Shown here piece after piece: positions 1-6,978 of a DNA stretch of 7,067 nucleotides. The notes beneath the pieces are model-generated. The model was not told the origin of the DNA. It saw nothing but the letters and a program-made list of their open reading frames with translations, and did not search any database. How positions within the stretch are numbered: position 1 is the stretch's first letter; each line of letters starts with the position of its first letter. The stretch is from DATKMS01 sp041497995 (GTDB lineage: Bacteria; Desulfobacterota; Binatia; HRBIN30): the NCBI GenBank assembly GCA_041497995.1, contig JBGQHM010000355.1, positions 1 to 7,067 on the forward strand, in the 5' to 3' direction. Both the position numbers and the translations under genes were made by a program.

Positions 1-165
1 CACCTGGCGATCGGCGTGTCGGACATCTATCGCAAGTGCGACGAGCTGCGCGCCAAAGGCGTGAAGGTGGTGCGCGAGCCCGGACCGATGAAACATGGCA
101 GCACCGAGATCGCCTTCATCGAAGATCCCAACGGCTACCGCATCGAACTGATCCAGAGGTCCTGA
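1..165 (+). CDS. gloA: Lactoylglutathione lyase (glyoxalase I), C-terminal part
   Basis: The first 54 codons in frame 1 encode the end of a glyoxalase I; the N-terminal part lies outside the window. Glyoxalase I isomerises the hemithioacetal of methylglyoxal and glutathione to S-lactoylglutathione in the cytoplasm. The visible part begins HLAIGVSD, passes through GPMKHGSTEIAFIEDPNGY and ends RIELIQRS. This matches the second half of bacterial GloA: the first His corresponds to the third metal ligand (His74 in E. coli) and the Glu of RIELIQ to the fourth (Glu122). The pattern EDPxGYxIELI is diagnostic of the family. The next gene starts two bases after the stop, so the two are probably cotranscribed. 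Another VOC-superfamily enzyme is possible, but the conserved ligand spacing and HGSTEIAF segment favour GloA. Confidence 0.88.
   Translation, partial: HLAIGVSDIYRKCDELRAKGVKVVREPGPMKHGSTEIAFIEDPNGYRIELIQRS
155..159 (+). promoter_or_regulatory. Ribosome binding site of the small secreted protein
   Basis: AGAGG lies 8 bases before the ATG at 168, inside the last codons of gloA. It supports that ATG over a frame-extended start at 36, which would run through the glyoxalase reading frame and bury the signal peptide. Confidence 0.5.
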
Positions 166-167
166 CC

Positions 168-608
168 ATGCTGAAACGTGCCGGGTTCGCTCTGACGTTG
201 TTGCTTGCCTCAACCAGCCTCGCTGGCGCGCAGGAGTCTCCGGCGCAGTGGGTGGCGCGCATATTCGACCCGGCAACGCTGGGAATCACGCCGTTTGCCG
301 GCGGGACGCTGAATCGCAAGTTCAGCGTCGACGCCATCGCGCTCGAACACGGCGGCGACAAGCGCATCGTTATCTTCCTCATGGCGCCCGATCAGTTGAA
401 GGCGGCAGCCGACCACTTCTCGAAACAGTTCAGCGTGCCGCCGCAGGTCACGGGTGCGGACAGCCCCTTCGAAACGTTCACCTTCGACTTCACCGACGCC
501 AAGGCGCCGGCCAAGCTCAAGGGCTTGCGGGTGCTGATCAGCCGCGCGCAGTTCGCCGACAACAAGGGGCAGATTACGATGGAGTATCAGCCGCCGAAGA
601 CGCCGTGA
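168..608 (+). CDS. Small secreted protein of unknown function
   Basis: This 146-residue protein matches no family I recognise. The N-terminus is a clear Sec signal peptide: MLKR, a hydrophobic stretch FALTLLLASTSLA, then AGAQ with likely cleavage after residue 20 (AGA|Q). The mature part of about 126 residues is soluble, has no cysteine and looks like one compact alpha/beta domain: a strand-rich segment FSVDAIALEHGGDKRIVIFLM, an amphipathic helix DQLKAAADHFSKQF, then a Phe/Thr-rich stretch and a final strand GQITMEYQPP. The start is set by the signal peptide and the AGAGG site 8 bases upstream. It sits between gloA (2-base gap) and thiI (28-base gap) on the same strand, so cotranscription is likely. 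Neither neighbour gives an obvious clue, as both act in the cytoplasm. Confidence 0.75.
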   Translation: MLKRAGFALTLLLASTSLAGAQESPAQWVARIFDPATLGITPFAGGTLNRKFSVDAIALEHGGDKRIVIFLMAPDQLKAAADHFSKQFSVPPQVTGADSPFETFTFDFTDAKAPAKLKGLRVLISRAQFADNKGQITMEYQPPKTP

Positions 609-636
609 GGCGCCGATCCTACGAGCTGCTGCGCCG

Positions 637-1848
637 ATGAATCGCATCATCGTCCACTACCACGAGATCGCGTTGAAACGGGGCAACCGGCGCGTCTTCG
701 TCGGCCAGCTCATCGACAATATCGGTGGTGCCCTGCGTGCCACCGGCGTGAAGCGAGTGCGCTCGGCGCCCGGGCGCCTGGTCATCCACCTGAAGCATGA
801 CGCCGATTGGCCGGAGATCAGCCGGCGCCTGCAATGGGTCTTTGGCATCGCCAACTACTCGCTGGCATGGCGGACGCGCCGCCGCATCGATGACATCACC
901 GCAACCGCGCTGATCGCGATTGACGGCCGGCAGTTTGCCAGCTTCGCGGTGCGTACGCGGCGCGCCGACAAAGGCTTCCCGCTGCAGTCGCCGGAGATCA
1001 GCCGCATCGTGGGGAGCGCCATCCAGGATCATACGCACGCCGCGGTGAATCTCGACCACCCCGAGCTGGTGGTGAACGTCGAGGTACTGCCGCGTGAGGC
1101 GTTCGTCGGATTGGAGCGCTTACCCGGTCCCGGCGGCTTGCCGGTCGGTACCGGCGGCACGGTGCTGGCACTGATCTCCGGCGGGATCGATTCGCCGGTC
1201 GCTGCCTATCGCATGCTGCGCCGCGGCTGCCGTGCCGAGTTCGTGCACTTCCACGGGGCGCCCTACCAGGATCGCACGAGTCGCGACAAAGTCGTCGAGC
1301 TGGTGAGTCTGCTGACGCGCTATCAGCTGCACTCACGCCTGCACCTCGTCGCGTTCGGTGACATCCAGCGCCAGATTGTGGCAGCGGTGCGGCGGCCGTT
1401 CCGTGTCGTGTTGTACCGCCGCATGATGATGCGCATCGCCGACGCTATCGCCGGTCCGACGGGCGCGAGCGCCTTGGTGACCGGCGAAAGCCTCGGCCAG
1501 GTGGCGTCGCAGACCCTGCCGAACATGGCGGTGGTCGAAGACGCGACCGCGCTCCCGCTGCTGCGCCCGCTGGTCGGCATGGACAAGGCGGAGATCAGTG
1601 AACAGGCGGAGCACATCGGAACATACGAGATCTCCATCCAACCCGATCAGGACTGTTGCCAACTGTTCGTCCCACGCCACCCGGCGATTCGCATGACCGT
1701 GGAGGAAGCCCACGACGCCGAGCAGCCGCTCGACATTCCCGCGATGATCCACCAAGCGCTCGAGGGAACGACGGTGCAGGAGTTCGACTTCCCGCCAGTG
1801 CGCGAACCCGCCGACCGCTTCGAACAGATAGCGGTGCCGCCCGCTTAG
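637..1848 (+). CDS. thiI: tRNA 4-thiouridine sulfurtransferase ThiI, short form without rhodanese domain
   Basis: ThiI adenylates uridine 8 of tRNA and inserts sulfur to make 4-thiouridine; in some bacteria it also supplies sulfur for thiamine thiazole synthesis. The 403-residue protein begins with the family's N-terminal pattern (HYHEIALKRGNRRVF), followed by a ferredoxin-like/THUMP region for tRNA binding to about residue 165. The PP-loop ATP-pyrophosphatase motif SGGIDS is at residues 181-186 and TGESLGQVASQ follows. DQDCCQLFVPRHP puts a Cys pair at 340-341, the region that holds the catalytic Cys in longer relatives. The protein ends about 60 residues later, so the C-terminal rhodanese domain of the E. 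coli enzyme is absent, as in Bacillus-type ThiI. The sulfur must then come directly from a cysteine desulfurase, not seen here. I see no good Shine-Dalgarno site, but the start fits the family's N-terminus. The stop overlaps that of the convergent lipoprotein gene. Confidence 0.93.
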   Translation: MNRIIVHYHEIALKRGNRRVFVGQLIDNIGGALRATGVKRVRSAPGRLVIHLKHDADWPEISRRLQWVFGIANYSLAWRTRRRIDDITATALIAIDGRQFASFAVRTRRADKGFPLQSPEISRIVGSAIQDHTHAAVNLDHPELVVNVEVLPREAFVGLERLPGPGGLPVGTGGTVLALISGGIDSPVAAYRMLRRGCRAEFVHFHGAPYQDRTSRDKVVELVSLLTRYQLHSRLHLVAFGDIQRQIVAAVRRPFRVVLYRRMMMRIADAIAGPTGASALVTGESLGQVASQTLPNMAVVEDATALPLLRPLVGMDKAEISEQAEHIGTYEISIQPDQDCCQLFVPRHPAIRMTVEEAHDAEQPLDIPAMIHQALEGTTVQEFDFPPVREPADRFEQIAVPPA

Positions 1849-3329
1849 TCGCCAACGACAATGGCGCCGTCGGATCCATATGCGCCGGGTATCGCGTTAC
1901 CTTCTGGGCTGGAGAAGATGACGCCACTAAGTGCTAGCGGGTAGCGCCCGTTTGTGGCGCTCGCCGAGACGTTGACCGTGCAGGTGAACAGCACGGACCC
2001 GTCGATGATCGGATCGATGTTCTCAGTTGACAGCACCAGGGCGCGTATGGACGTGCATGCGGTATCGCGACAGCCAGGCGGTGCGAAGAAGGCAAACGCC
2101 GTTGCCGCCTTGTTGATGTCGGGATTCGGACTACAGTCCGGCTTGCCATTGGCGCGTGCGGCAATCGGCGCGTTGTCCGGATCGAACTGGAGGTCGTTCT
2201 GCGTTCCGGCGACCAATGAGTGCGGTGCCCTGAGTGTGACCGAGATGGTCACTCGCATGCCCGGCTCGGCAGCGGTAGTGCTCGCTTGTAGAAATGGGGG
2301 CGACGGCACGGCCGTGGCCGTCGGCTGAGGCCGCGGTGCTCCACAGTGCGCTGGCGGTCCGGGCTCACAGTTTTCAGACGCACAGTCTCCATCGGTGCGG
2401 CACGTACTGTCCTGCACCTGGCGTGGCCTGCACGTACCGGCGGTGTCGAAGATGTCGCAGCGCTGGCCGAGCGGGCAGGCGGGGGACCCGCAGCAGACGC
2501 CATCGATACAATAGCCCGTGCTGCATTGCGCTCCATCGTTGCACGGTCTCCCGTCCATTTGCCGCCCCGGTGGCGTACATGGGTTAGGGAAGATCTCTAT
2601 GCATAGCGTCGGGTCATTGGCCGCTGCAATAACGGCATTGCTGTTGATCTCGTACGCAGTCCTTCCCGACACATTTCCCGGCAGGTCGCGGATCTTGTCG
2701 ACCAGCTGCTGGATTGTCTCCGGCGAGAAGGTGCACAGATCGGCTCCCGGATTCACTTGGCCGAGTACCAACGCGACGGCCGCCTCGGCCGCAAAGTCGA
2801 TGTCGATTGGCTCCGTCGTGCTGAACACGAAGGCGCGCGTCAACGTCACGCCGGCGCCGACCGAGACGATGAACCGGCAAGTGTCCGCGCTGGTACCCGG
2901 CGGGAGATCGATCTCGTACTCTCCTTGGTCATCTGTAAAGGTCGTGTCGAGCGATTGCACCGACCCGCCGCTGCGCCGGAGGCTCAGTGCCACCCGGACA
3001 TTCGCTCCGACGGGACTCACGTCCCCAGTGAGCGCAATGGCGGGGCCGATCAGCAACCCAGCGAAGCGTTCAAGCAGAGAACGCTCACGTTGCACTATCT
3101 GTCCACTCGGCATACGAACCGTGCCGTGGATGCGGGGACCGGGTGTCACCGGCGGAGGCGGGGGAAAGCCACCCGGTGCGCGCAAAGGCGTCGGGGTGAA
3201 GGATGGCGCCGCCTGTTGGGGGCTGACGCTGGATGACCCCCCGCATCCGATACCGGAGAGGAGCAATAGCGCCACCATCAGCCAGCGCCGCTCTCTGCCA
3301 GTCCATACAATCCCTGCTCTTGCTTCCAT
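1845..3329 (-). CDS. Probable lipoprotein with Cys-rich module and C-terminal cohesin-like domain
   Basis: A 494-residue multidomain surface protein, numbered from the ATG at 3329. RERRW, a hydrophobic stretch VALLLL and LSGIGC give a lipoprotein-type signal with the lipid-bearing Cys at 29, though the lipobox is imperfect (Gly at -3). A Pro-rich stalk follows (about 40-64, five consecutive Pro). Next is a carboxypeptidase-regulatory-like beta domain (about 67-146; IHGTVRMPSG, then TDDQGEYEIDLPPG). A mixed region leads to a Cys-rich module with 14 Cys (243-329; NDGAQCSTGYCIDGVCCG). After a Pro/Thr linker, residues 347-494 look like a cohesin: EPGMRVTISVTL, VAGTQNDLQFDPDNAPI, DGSVLFTCTVNV, GRYPLAL. 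Starts at 3359 or 3380 are possible but lengthen the n-region and lack a ribosome site; a GGAG lies 14 bases before 3329. The neighbouring minus-strand genes end in dockerins, so this may be their membrane anchor. The cohesin call rests on pattern memory. Confidence 0.8.
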   Translation of the reverse strand: MEARAGIVWTGRERRWLMVALLLLSGIGCGGSSSVSPQQAAPSFTPTPLRAPGGFPPPPPVTPGPRIHGTVRMPSGQIVQRERSLLERFAGLLIGPAIALTGDVSPVGANVRVALSLRRSGGSVQSLDTTFTDDQGEYEIDLPPGTSADTCRFIVSVGAGVTLTRAFVFSTTEPIDIDFAAEAAVALVLGQVNPGADLCTFSPETIQQLVDKIRDLPGNVSGRTAYEINSNAVIAAANDPTLCIEIFPNPCTPPGRQMDGRPCNDGAQCSTGYCIDGVCCGSPACPLGQRCDIFDTAGTCRPRQVQDSTCRTDGDCASENCEPGPPAHCGAPRPQPTATAVPSPPFLQASTTAAEPGMRVTISVTLRAPHSLVAGTQNDLQFDPDNAPIAARANGKPDCSPNPDINKAATAFAFFAPPGCRDTACTSIRALVLSTENIDPIIDGSVLFTCTVNVSASATNGRYPLALSGVIFSSPEGNAIPGAYGSDGAIVVGD

Positions 3330-3371
3330 TCGCAGGCCGCGATCTCCGTTAGGCGTCATACGGTGTCGATG

Positions 3372-3401
3372 AGCATACATCTATCTATCGAGAGCACTCA
3401 A
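3372..3401 (-). promoter_or_regulatory. Possible sigma70-type promoter for the lipoprotein gene
   Basis: On the minus strand TTGAGT (3401-3396) and TATGCT (3377-3372) are separated by 18 bases; each matches four of six consensus positions. Transcription from here would begin near 3365 and leave a leader of about 35 bases before the ATG at 3329, which fits that start better than 3380 or 3359. The match is weak and could be chance; it also overlaps the end of the decayed antitoxin-like frame. Confidence 0.22.
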
Positions 3402-3569
3402 TACGAAATGATGTGGCGTCGTTTGATGCCTGCCGGGCAAGACGCGGCCGGTTTCGATGTCCCTCAGCCCCTTGTCGACGTAGGCTCTGAAGAGCAGTTC
3501 TTCCAGAATGTCCCCGCTATGGAATCACTCGGCAACGACGAATGACCGCGAGCGCTTCGTCTCTGGCAT
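3381..3569 (-). pseudogene. Decayed antitoxin-like small gene with in-frame TGA
   Basis: One minus-strand frame, ATG at 3569 to TAG at 3381-3383, reads as 62 codons interrupted only by TGA at 3525-3527 (codon 15). It encodes MPETKRSRSFVVAE, stop, FHSGDILEELLF, then RAYVDKGLRDIETGRVLP. The segment LEELLFRAYVDKGLRDIETGRVLP has the style of small type II antitoxins (RelB/ParD/Phd-like partners), which often carry a helix ending in GxxxIxxGRVxPHEE. A TGG to TGA change would explain the stop (AEWFHSGD). The tail after GRVLP is atypical, while the next frame reads GIKRRHIISY followed by a stop, which looks more like an antitoxin end, so a second lesion (frameshift) near 3430 is plausible. No toxin gene lies next to it. 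The family call is inference; chance coding is the alternative. Confidence 0.38.
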
Positions 3570-3636
3570 TCACTGGTTTCTACCTTCTCGACGGCCGATT
3601 CCAAAAGAATGGAGTCCGATCGTCTACCTGTCCGAC

Positions 3637-3671
3637 ATTCAACACTCACCATTCACAATTCACCATTGGCC
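3637..3671. repeat. Degenerate heptanucleotide tandem repeat
   Basis: Five consecutive 7-base units of the type ATTCACM occupy this stretch: ATTCAAC, ACTCACC, ATTCACA, ATTCACC, ATTGGCC. The last is clearly degenerate. The array is AT-richer than its surroundings and ends one base before the stop codon of the large peptidase gene, so it would be the first part of that transcript's 3' untranslated region. Intergenic heptanucleotide repeats of this style occur in various bacteria; no function is evident. Confidence 0.6.
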
Positions 3672-3672
3672 T

Positions 3673-6231
3673 TTAGCCGCACCCGTTCAGCGCCTTGTTC
3701 ACCGCAGCGAGGATCTCGTTGATCGTGATCGAGCCGTCGTGGTTCGTGTCGCCAGCCATGCAGGCCGAGATGTCGGCACTGCCCAATGCGATGTTCACCA
3801 TGGTCAGAAGCTCATCGACGGTCACGTCCCCAGAGCTATCGCAGTCGCCGACACAGGCGCCGGGCGGGGCAACGACTGTGAAGCTCACTCCCGGATCGGT
3901 GCTCGCGACGCCACTCACCGGCCCAGTACTAACGACCCGGCTGCCAAACGCGAGCGCGCCAACGCCTGCGGGCGCCAGCGTCCCATCCTCGATGATTGCC
4001 GCTGCCACCTTTGCGGCCACTTGCTCCGCACTATCCCCGGCGTGCGTCGTCACCTGCAGCGTTACAGCGTCGATCGTAGCCGTAACCAATCCTCCCTGCG
4101 CAGCACCAGAGAAAACCAATGTCGCCTTGCGGCAAGCATCTCCAACACCATCCCCACCGCTGTCCGACTGACCTGAATTTGGCACCAGCGGGCAGTTGTC
4201 AACAACATCTGGCACCCCGTCGCCGTCGCTGTCCAGGCTCAATGCTACTGACTGCTCCAGCGTCATCTCCTCGCTTGCCGGGCTAGGACCCTGCGCGGCG
4301 CGGCCCGAGTTCGGTGCGGCCTGCAGGCCGTACTGCAGGTTGGCCCAGTCGTCGTAGCCTCGCAGCAGTGAACCGACGCCATCGCAACCAGTACTACCGC
4401 CCCCAAAATTGTTGATGTCAGCGGAGATGCCCACCTCCGTGGCGTTCTCATCGCGATTCCAGTCTATCGGGCCATCGGCGGCCGCTCGGCGCGCTGGGAG
4501 GGGGCCGTAAACCGTCTCTTCACCAGGCGGTCCACCAATGCCGGCTGGCTCCCGCAATCCCAGTCTGTGCGGAACAACGGAAATGTCCACCACCTCATCC
4601 AAGTCGGGAAGCCCGGCGCGTGCGTAGTCAATGCGCCTGCGGATGTCGAACGGACTGTAGAGATTAAACTGTCGGCTGTAGTTCATGACGCTCAGGTAAT
4701 TGGGCTTGCAATTCACATTGCACTGCCCTTGGTCGCCTGAGCGACTACGTGGGCCACCACCCCCGTGGCACAGGCCAAGGTCGTGCCCCAGCTCGTGCAT
4801 GAACGTCGCGGCCTGCTGGTCGAAACTCCCAATCTTGTGGCCGCCGATCTCGTCAAAATTGCCAAGCGATACGACAAAATTGCTCGGCGGTTCTGACGCC
4901 CCAGACGGATACACGATGGTCCCACCCGCACCACGACATCCACGGAGATTGTGGACGAAGAGCGCATAGTGAAACACTTTCGCCTTCAATTGCAGAATGG
5001 TGGCGCTGTTTGGCAACCCTCGCTCTCCTGGCGTACCAAAATGGTCAGCCTTGACGATGTCGAAGTCGAATAGATCTTCTGCCGGCCCGCACCCGACCTG
5101 GGGAAAGGATAGGTCATCACTGTGTGCCACGGCCTGCTCAGCGTCGATCTCGATATGGAGCCGGACGCCGGTCTGGTGATCCGGGTTGCACACCGGCCCT
5201 TCAGCGAACCGTCGCGCGACGAAATCGAGGGCGTCCTTGTTCGGCCGATGCAGTTGCATCCAGTCTACCTCGACGTACACATCCTTATGGTTCGGATCCG
5301 GGCGCTCACTAGCACTCACAACCCCATCCTGGTTCACATCGAAGATCGGGTTCGGGGGATCTTGGTTTTCCAGATCGTCTGGTATTCCGTCGCCGTCGAG
5401 ATCGCCAGGCGTGCTCTCCGGGCACGGGGGTGAGAGAACGAAGGTGGCGGCGCATGTCGTCTTTGCTCCGTGGTTGTCCGTCGCACCGACTGTAACAACA
5501 TAAGAAATTCCAAACTGATCGGGACCAGGCATCCATTCGAATGTCGTGGCTACTGGATTTCCGGTAATCGGGAGTGTCGGTGTCAGCCGCGCACCGGGGG
5601 GCGATCCGGAGACAGTCAGCGTTACCGTATCCCCGACGTCTTGGTCAGAGGCTCGAATGAGGAAGCGCACGGATTCACCGAGATGAGGCGACACCGTGGA
5701 GCCGCATGGGAAATCTGGAACTGTCGAAGTGCACTGGCCGTTCCGGCAGGTACCTGCGCCATCAAAGCATGTCGTCCCGTCGGGGGCGTGCTCGTTGGAG
5801 CACAATCCTGATGTTCCATCGCAGCTATCTGCAGTGCACGGCTTTGCGTCGTCACAGTCGGCGGCCCTCCTGCAGGGCTCCTGGGTGATCTGAAAAACGC
5901 CGTGGCTCGTTCCCGCATATAGTGTTCTCGGATTGACCGGGTCGATTGCGAGGGATGACACGCCTGGACTGCCAAGACCGGAATCGAGCTGGACCCAAGA
6001 GAGGCCCCCGTTCACGCTCCTGAGCACGGTGTAGGAACCCGCATACACCGTATTCGGTTTGACCGGGTCGACAGCCAGCGCGTGGACACCTTCAGGCCCC
6101 GATGGACTCCAACTGACGCCGCCGTCCGTGCTCTTGAAGACGCCGAGTGTGCCTCCGGCATAGACAGTGGTAGGTGAGATGGGATTGATCGCGAGGGCCT
6201 GTACGTCAGTGTAGATGATCCCGTTGTTCAC
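3673..6231 (-). CDS. Large secreted metallopeptidase with dockerin pair; C-terminal frame of a frameshifted gene
   Basis: The 852 codons from GTG 6231 continue the gene starting at 6854; the same frame is open and homologous up to 6318. Add 208 for numbering in the restored 1060-residue protein. Order: end of propeller repeat 4 and repeats 5-7 (to about 118); Cys-rich module with nine Cys (120-176); Ig/cadherin-like region (about 177-268); acidic calcium-type loops [10 protein letters not shown] and [12 protein letters not shown] (277-309); metallopeptidase domain (about 316-640) with [11 protein letters not shown] at 479-489, a complete HExxHxxGxxH zinc motif, and a Met-turn-like SVMNY at 514-518, so a metzincin-type protease likely to be active; thrombospondin type 3-like [14 protein letters not shown] (667-680) and GGDGVGDAC; an unassigned domain of about 88 residues (703-790); and two dockerin-like repeats (793-852) with [14 protein letters not shown] and [14 protein letters not shown]. 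Independent translation from the GTG is unlikely: it has no signal peptide and starts mid-repeat. Confidence 0.85.
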   Translation of the reverse strand: MNNGIIYTDVQALAINPISPTTVYAGGTLGVFKSTDGGVSWSPSGPEGVHALAVDPVKPNTVYAGSYTVLRSVNGGLSWVQLDSGLGSPGVSSLAIDPVNPRTLYAGTSHGVFQITQEPCRRAADCDDAKPCTADSCDGTSGLCSNEHAPDGTTCFDGAGTCRNGQCTSTVPDFPCGSTVSPHLGESVRFLIRASDQDVGDTVTLTVSGSPPGARLTPTLPITGNPVATTFEWMPGPDQFGISYVVTVGATDNHGAKTTCAATFVLSPPCPESTPGDLDGDGIPDDLENQDPPNPIFDVNQDGVVSASERPDPNHKDVYVEVDWMQLHRPNKDALDFVARRFAEGPVCNPDHQTGVRLHIEIDAEQAVAHSDDLSFPQVGCGPAEDLFDFDIVKADHFGTPGERGLPNSATILQLKAKVFHYALFVHNLRGCRGAGGTIVYPSGASEPPSNFVVSLGNFDEIGGHKIGSFDQQAATFMHELGHDLGLCHGGGGPRSRSGDQGQCNVNCKPNYLSVMNYSRQFNLYSPFDIRRRIDYARAGLPDLDEVVDISVVPHRLGLREPAGIGGPPGEETVYGPLPARRAAADGPIDWNRDENATEVGISADINNFGGGSTGCDGVGSLLRGYDDWANLQYGLQAAPNSGRAAQGPSPASEEMTLEQSVALSLDSDGDGVPDVVDNCPLVPNSGQSDSGGDGVGDACRKATLVFSGAAQGGLVTATIDAVTLQVTTHAGDSAEQVAAKVAAAIIEDGTLAPAGVGALAFGSRVVSTGPVSGVASTDPGVSFTVVAPPGACVGDCDSSGDVTVDELLTMVNIALGSADISACMAGDTNHDGSITINEILAAVNKALNGCG

Positions 6232-6761
6232 CGCGAACCAGCTACCCGCACCATTGGTGCTCTTGAATACACCGCCACCGAAGTCCGCCCCGGCGTAGAG
6301 AGTTGAAGGGGTGGACAGGTTATGACAAGGGCGTGGAGATTTGTGTTCGTGAGGCCACTATTCATGGAGCGCCAGGCGCCACCGCCATTGGTGCTTTTGA
6401 GCACGCCGGCAAACTCCGTCGCGGCGTAGACAGTTGTACTTGCCCTCGGGTCGATCACCAAGGCGGTCATTTGCACGCTGCTGGTTCCGGCGTTTGTCTG
6501 ACCCCAATTCGCACCTCCATCGGTGCTTTTGTCGCCGTAGTAAGTGCCGGCGTAAAGCGTCGCCCTGTTGGTAGGATCTATCGCTATCGCGTTCACCTCG
6601 GGAGAGCTCAGTCCGCTGCTCGCGGCCGTCCAAGTCGTGCCGCGATCGGTGCTCTTGAATACACCCGCGTCTGTACCCGCATAGAGCATGCTTGGGTTCG
6701 TTGGGTCGATACCCAAGGCCATCACTCCACCGTCGTAGGGTCCACCGCTGGTCCATACGTT
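5872..6761 (-). repeat. Seven BNR/Asp-box repeats, probable seven-bladed beta-propeller
   Basis: Restoring one base near 6320 gives seven repeats of 39-45 residues, starting at residues 44, 87, 129, 173, 218, 257 and 299 of the 1060-residue protein. Each has a strand ALAIDPxNPxTLYAG followed by [12 protein letters not shown]; in repeat 6 the box is RSVNGGLSW, and repeat 7 ends at FQITQEPC without its outer strand. The segment [12 protein letters not shown] before repeat 1 could close blade 7 as in other propellers. The repeats are visible in DNA as well: the 18-base string at 6256-6273 recurs exactly at 6648-6665, with diverged copies near 6127, 6387 and 6518. Confidence 0.75.
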
Positions 6762-6854
6762 GGCCCCAGCGTGAACTGTCTTCGGGGCGCTAACACCAAG
6801 CACCAAGGCAGCGTACACCACGTAGGTTCTCCAGCACGCACCAGCGGCAGGCAT
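6228..6854 (-). CDS. N-terminal frame of the frameshifted peptidase: signal peptide and propeller repeats 1-4
   Basis: From the ATG at 6854 this frame gives 208 residues. Residues 1-29 form a Sec signal peptide (hydrophobic [13 protein letters not shown], likely cleavage after TVHA), so the product is exported. Residues 44-172 are three BNR-like repeats of about 42 residues with the pattern [30 protein letters not shown]; the Asp-box parts are [18 protein letters not shown] and KSTNGGGAW. The fourth begins LHALVI (173-178) and then loses register: the frame continues as [14 protein letters not shown] and stops at 6228-6230, while the adjacent frame supplies [19 protein letters not shown]. This is therefore the front of the downstream metallopeptidase gene, not a separate protein. 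A start at 6992 is open but would overlap the preceding dockerin gene and place 46 residues before the signal peptide. Confidence 0.8.
   Translation of the reverse strand: MPAAGACWRTYVVYAALVLGVSAPKTVHAGANVWTSGGPYDGGVMALGIDPTNPSMLYAGTDAGVFKSTDRGTTWTAASSGLSSPEVNAIAIDPTNRATLYAGTYYGDKSTDGGANWGQTNAGTSSVQMTALVIDPRASTTVYAATEFAGVLKSTNGGGAWRSMNSGLTNTNLHALVITCPPLQLSTPGRTSVAVYSRAPMVRVAGSR
6308..6323 (-). other. Probable one-base deletion (frameshift) within propeller repeat 4
   Basis: Between LHALVI (ATA at 6323-6321) and LYAG the repeats normally have seven residues, or 21 bases; here there are 20. Adding a base directly after 6321 would read [15 protein letters not shown] when that base is G. Adding a C to the four-C run (plus-strand GGGG at 6308-6311) would read [15 protein letters not shown]. 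Either restores a single frame from 6854 to 3673, exactly 1061 codons with the stop. No convincing slippery heptamer or stimulator for programmed -1 frameshifting is visible. Confidence 0.75.
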
Positions 6855-6865
6855 GAGGAGCCCAT

Positions 6866-6872
6866 TCCTTCC
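6866..6872 (-). promoter_or_regulatory. Ribosome binding site of the propeller-peptidase gene
   Basis: GGAAGGA on the minus strand ends 11 bases before the ATG at 6854. The spacing is slightly long, but this is the best purine-rich site in the leader. It supports the start that places the signal peptide at the N-terminus. Confidence 0.45.
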
Positions 6873-6880
6873 GCCGGCAA

Positions 6881-6909
6881 CGGTCCCGTGGTGGGAATCA
6901 TCGGGACCG
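6881..6909. repeat. 7-base perfect inverted repeat in the leader of the peptidase gene
   Basis: CGGTCCC (6881-6887) and GGGACCG (6903-6909) are perfect inverted copies separated by 15 bases. They lie between the end of the upstream dockerin gene and the ribosome site of the peptidase gene. They could form a GC-rich leader hairpin or bind a dimeric regulator. No T-run follows on either strand, so an intrinsic terminator is unlikely; chance occurrence is quite possible. Confidence 0.25.
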
Positions 6910-6978
6910 ATGCGCGAAACTATGGTGCCCGGAGGCTGCCGGCGTGGCGGCGTAAGCCACCGAACCACTCTAGAGACC

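Noticed and set aside
36..167. Extended start (36) for the small secreted protein, adding 44 residues
   Set aside because: The extension overlaps the gloA coding frame, is Arg-rich shadow sequence and would bury a clear signal peptide. The ATG at 168 has an AGAGG site 8 bases upstream.
2518..3372. Plus-strand open frame of 284 codons
   Set aside because: It lies antisense to the lipoprotein gene, which has a coherent domain order and lipoprotein signal. The plus-strand translation is low-complexity Ser/Thr/Arg/Pro sequence typical of a GC-rich shadow.
3363..3545. Plus-strand 60-codon frame in the gap between the peptidase and lipoprotein genes
   Set aside because: No ribosome site and no recognisable motif. 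The opposite strand gives the more protein-like, though broken, antitoxin-style reading.
6308..6323. Programmed -1 ribosomal frameshifting at the join of the two peptidase frames
   Set aside because: The only candidate slip region (A CCC CTT) does not fit the X XXY YYZ pattern, and no strong downstream structure was evident. A one-base deletion in a regular repeat explains the break better.
6940..6960. GGTGGC-TTAC-GCCGCC hairpin (minus strand) as terminator of the right-edge dockerin gene
   Set aside because: The stem is only 6 bases with a G-T wobble and no T-run follows, so it does not meet the usual intrinsic terminator pattern.
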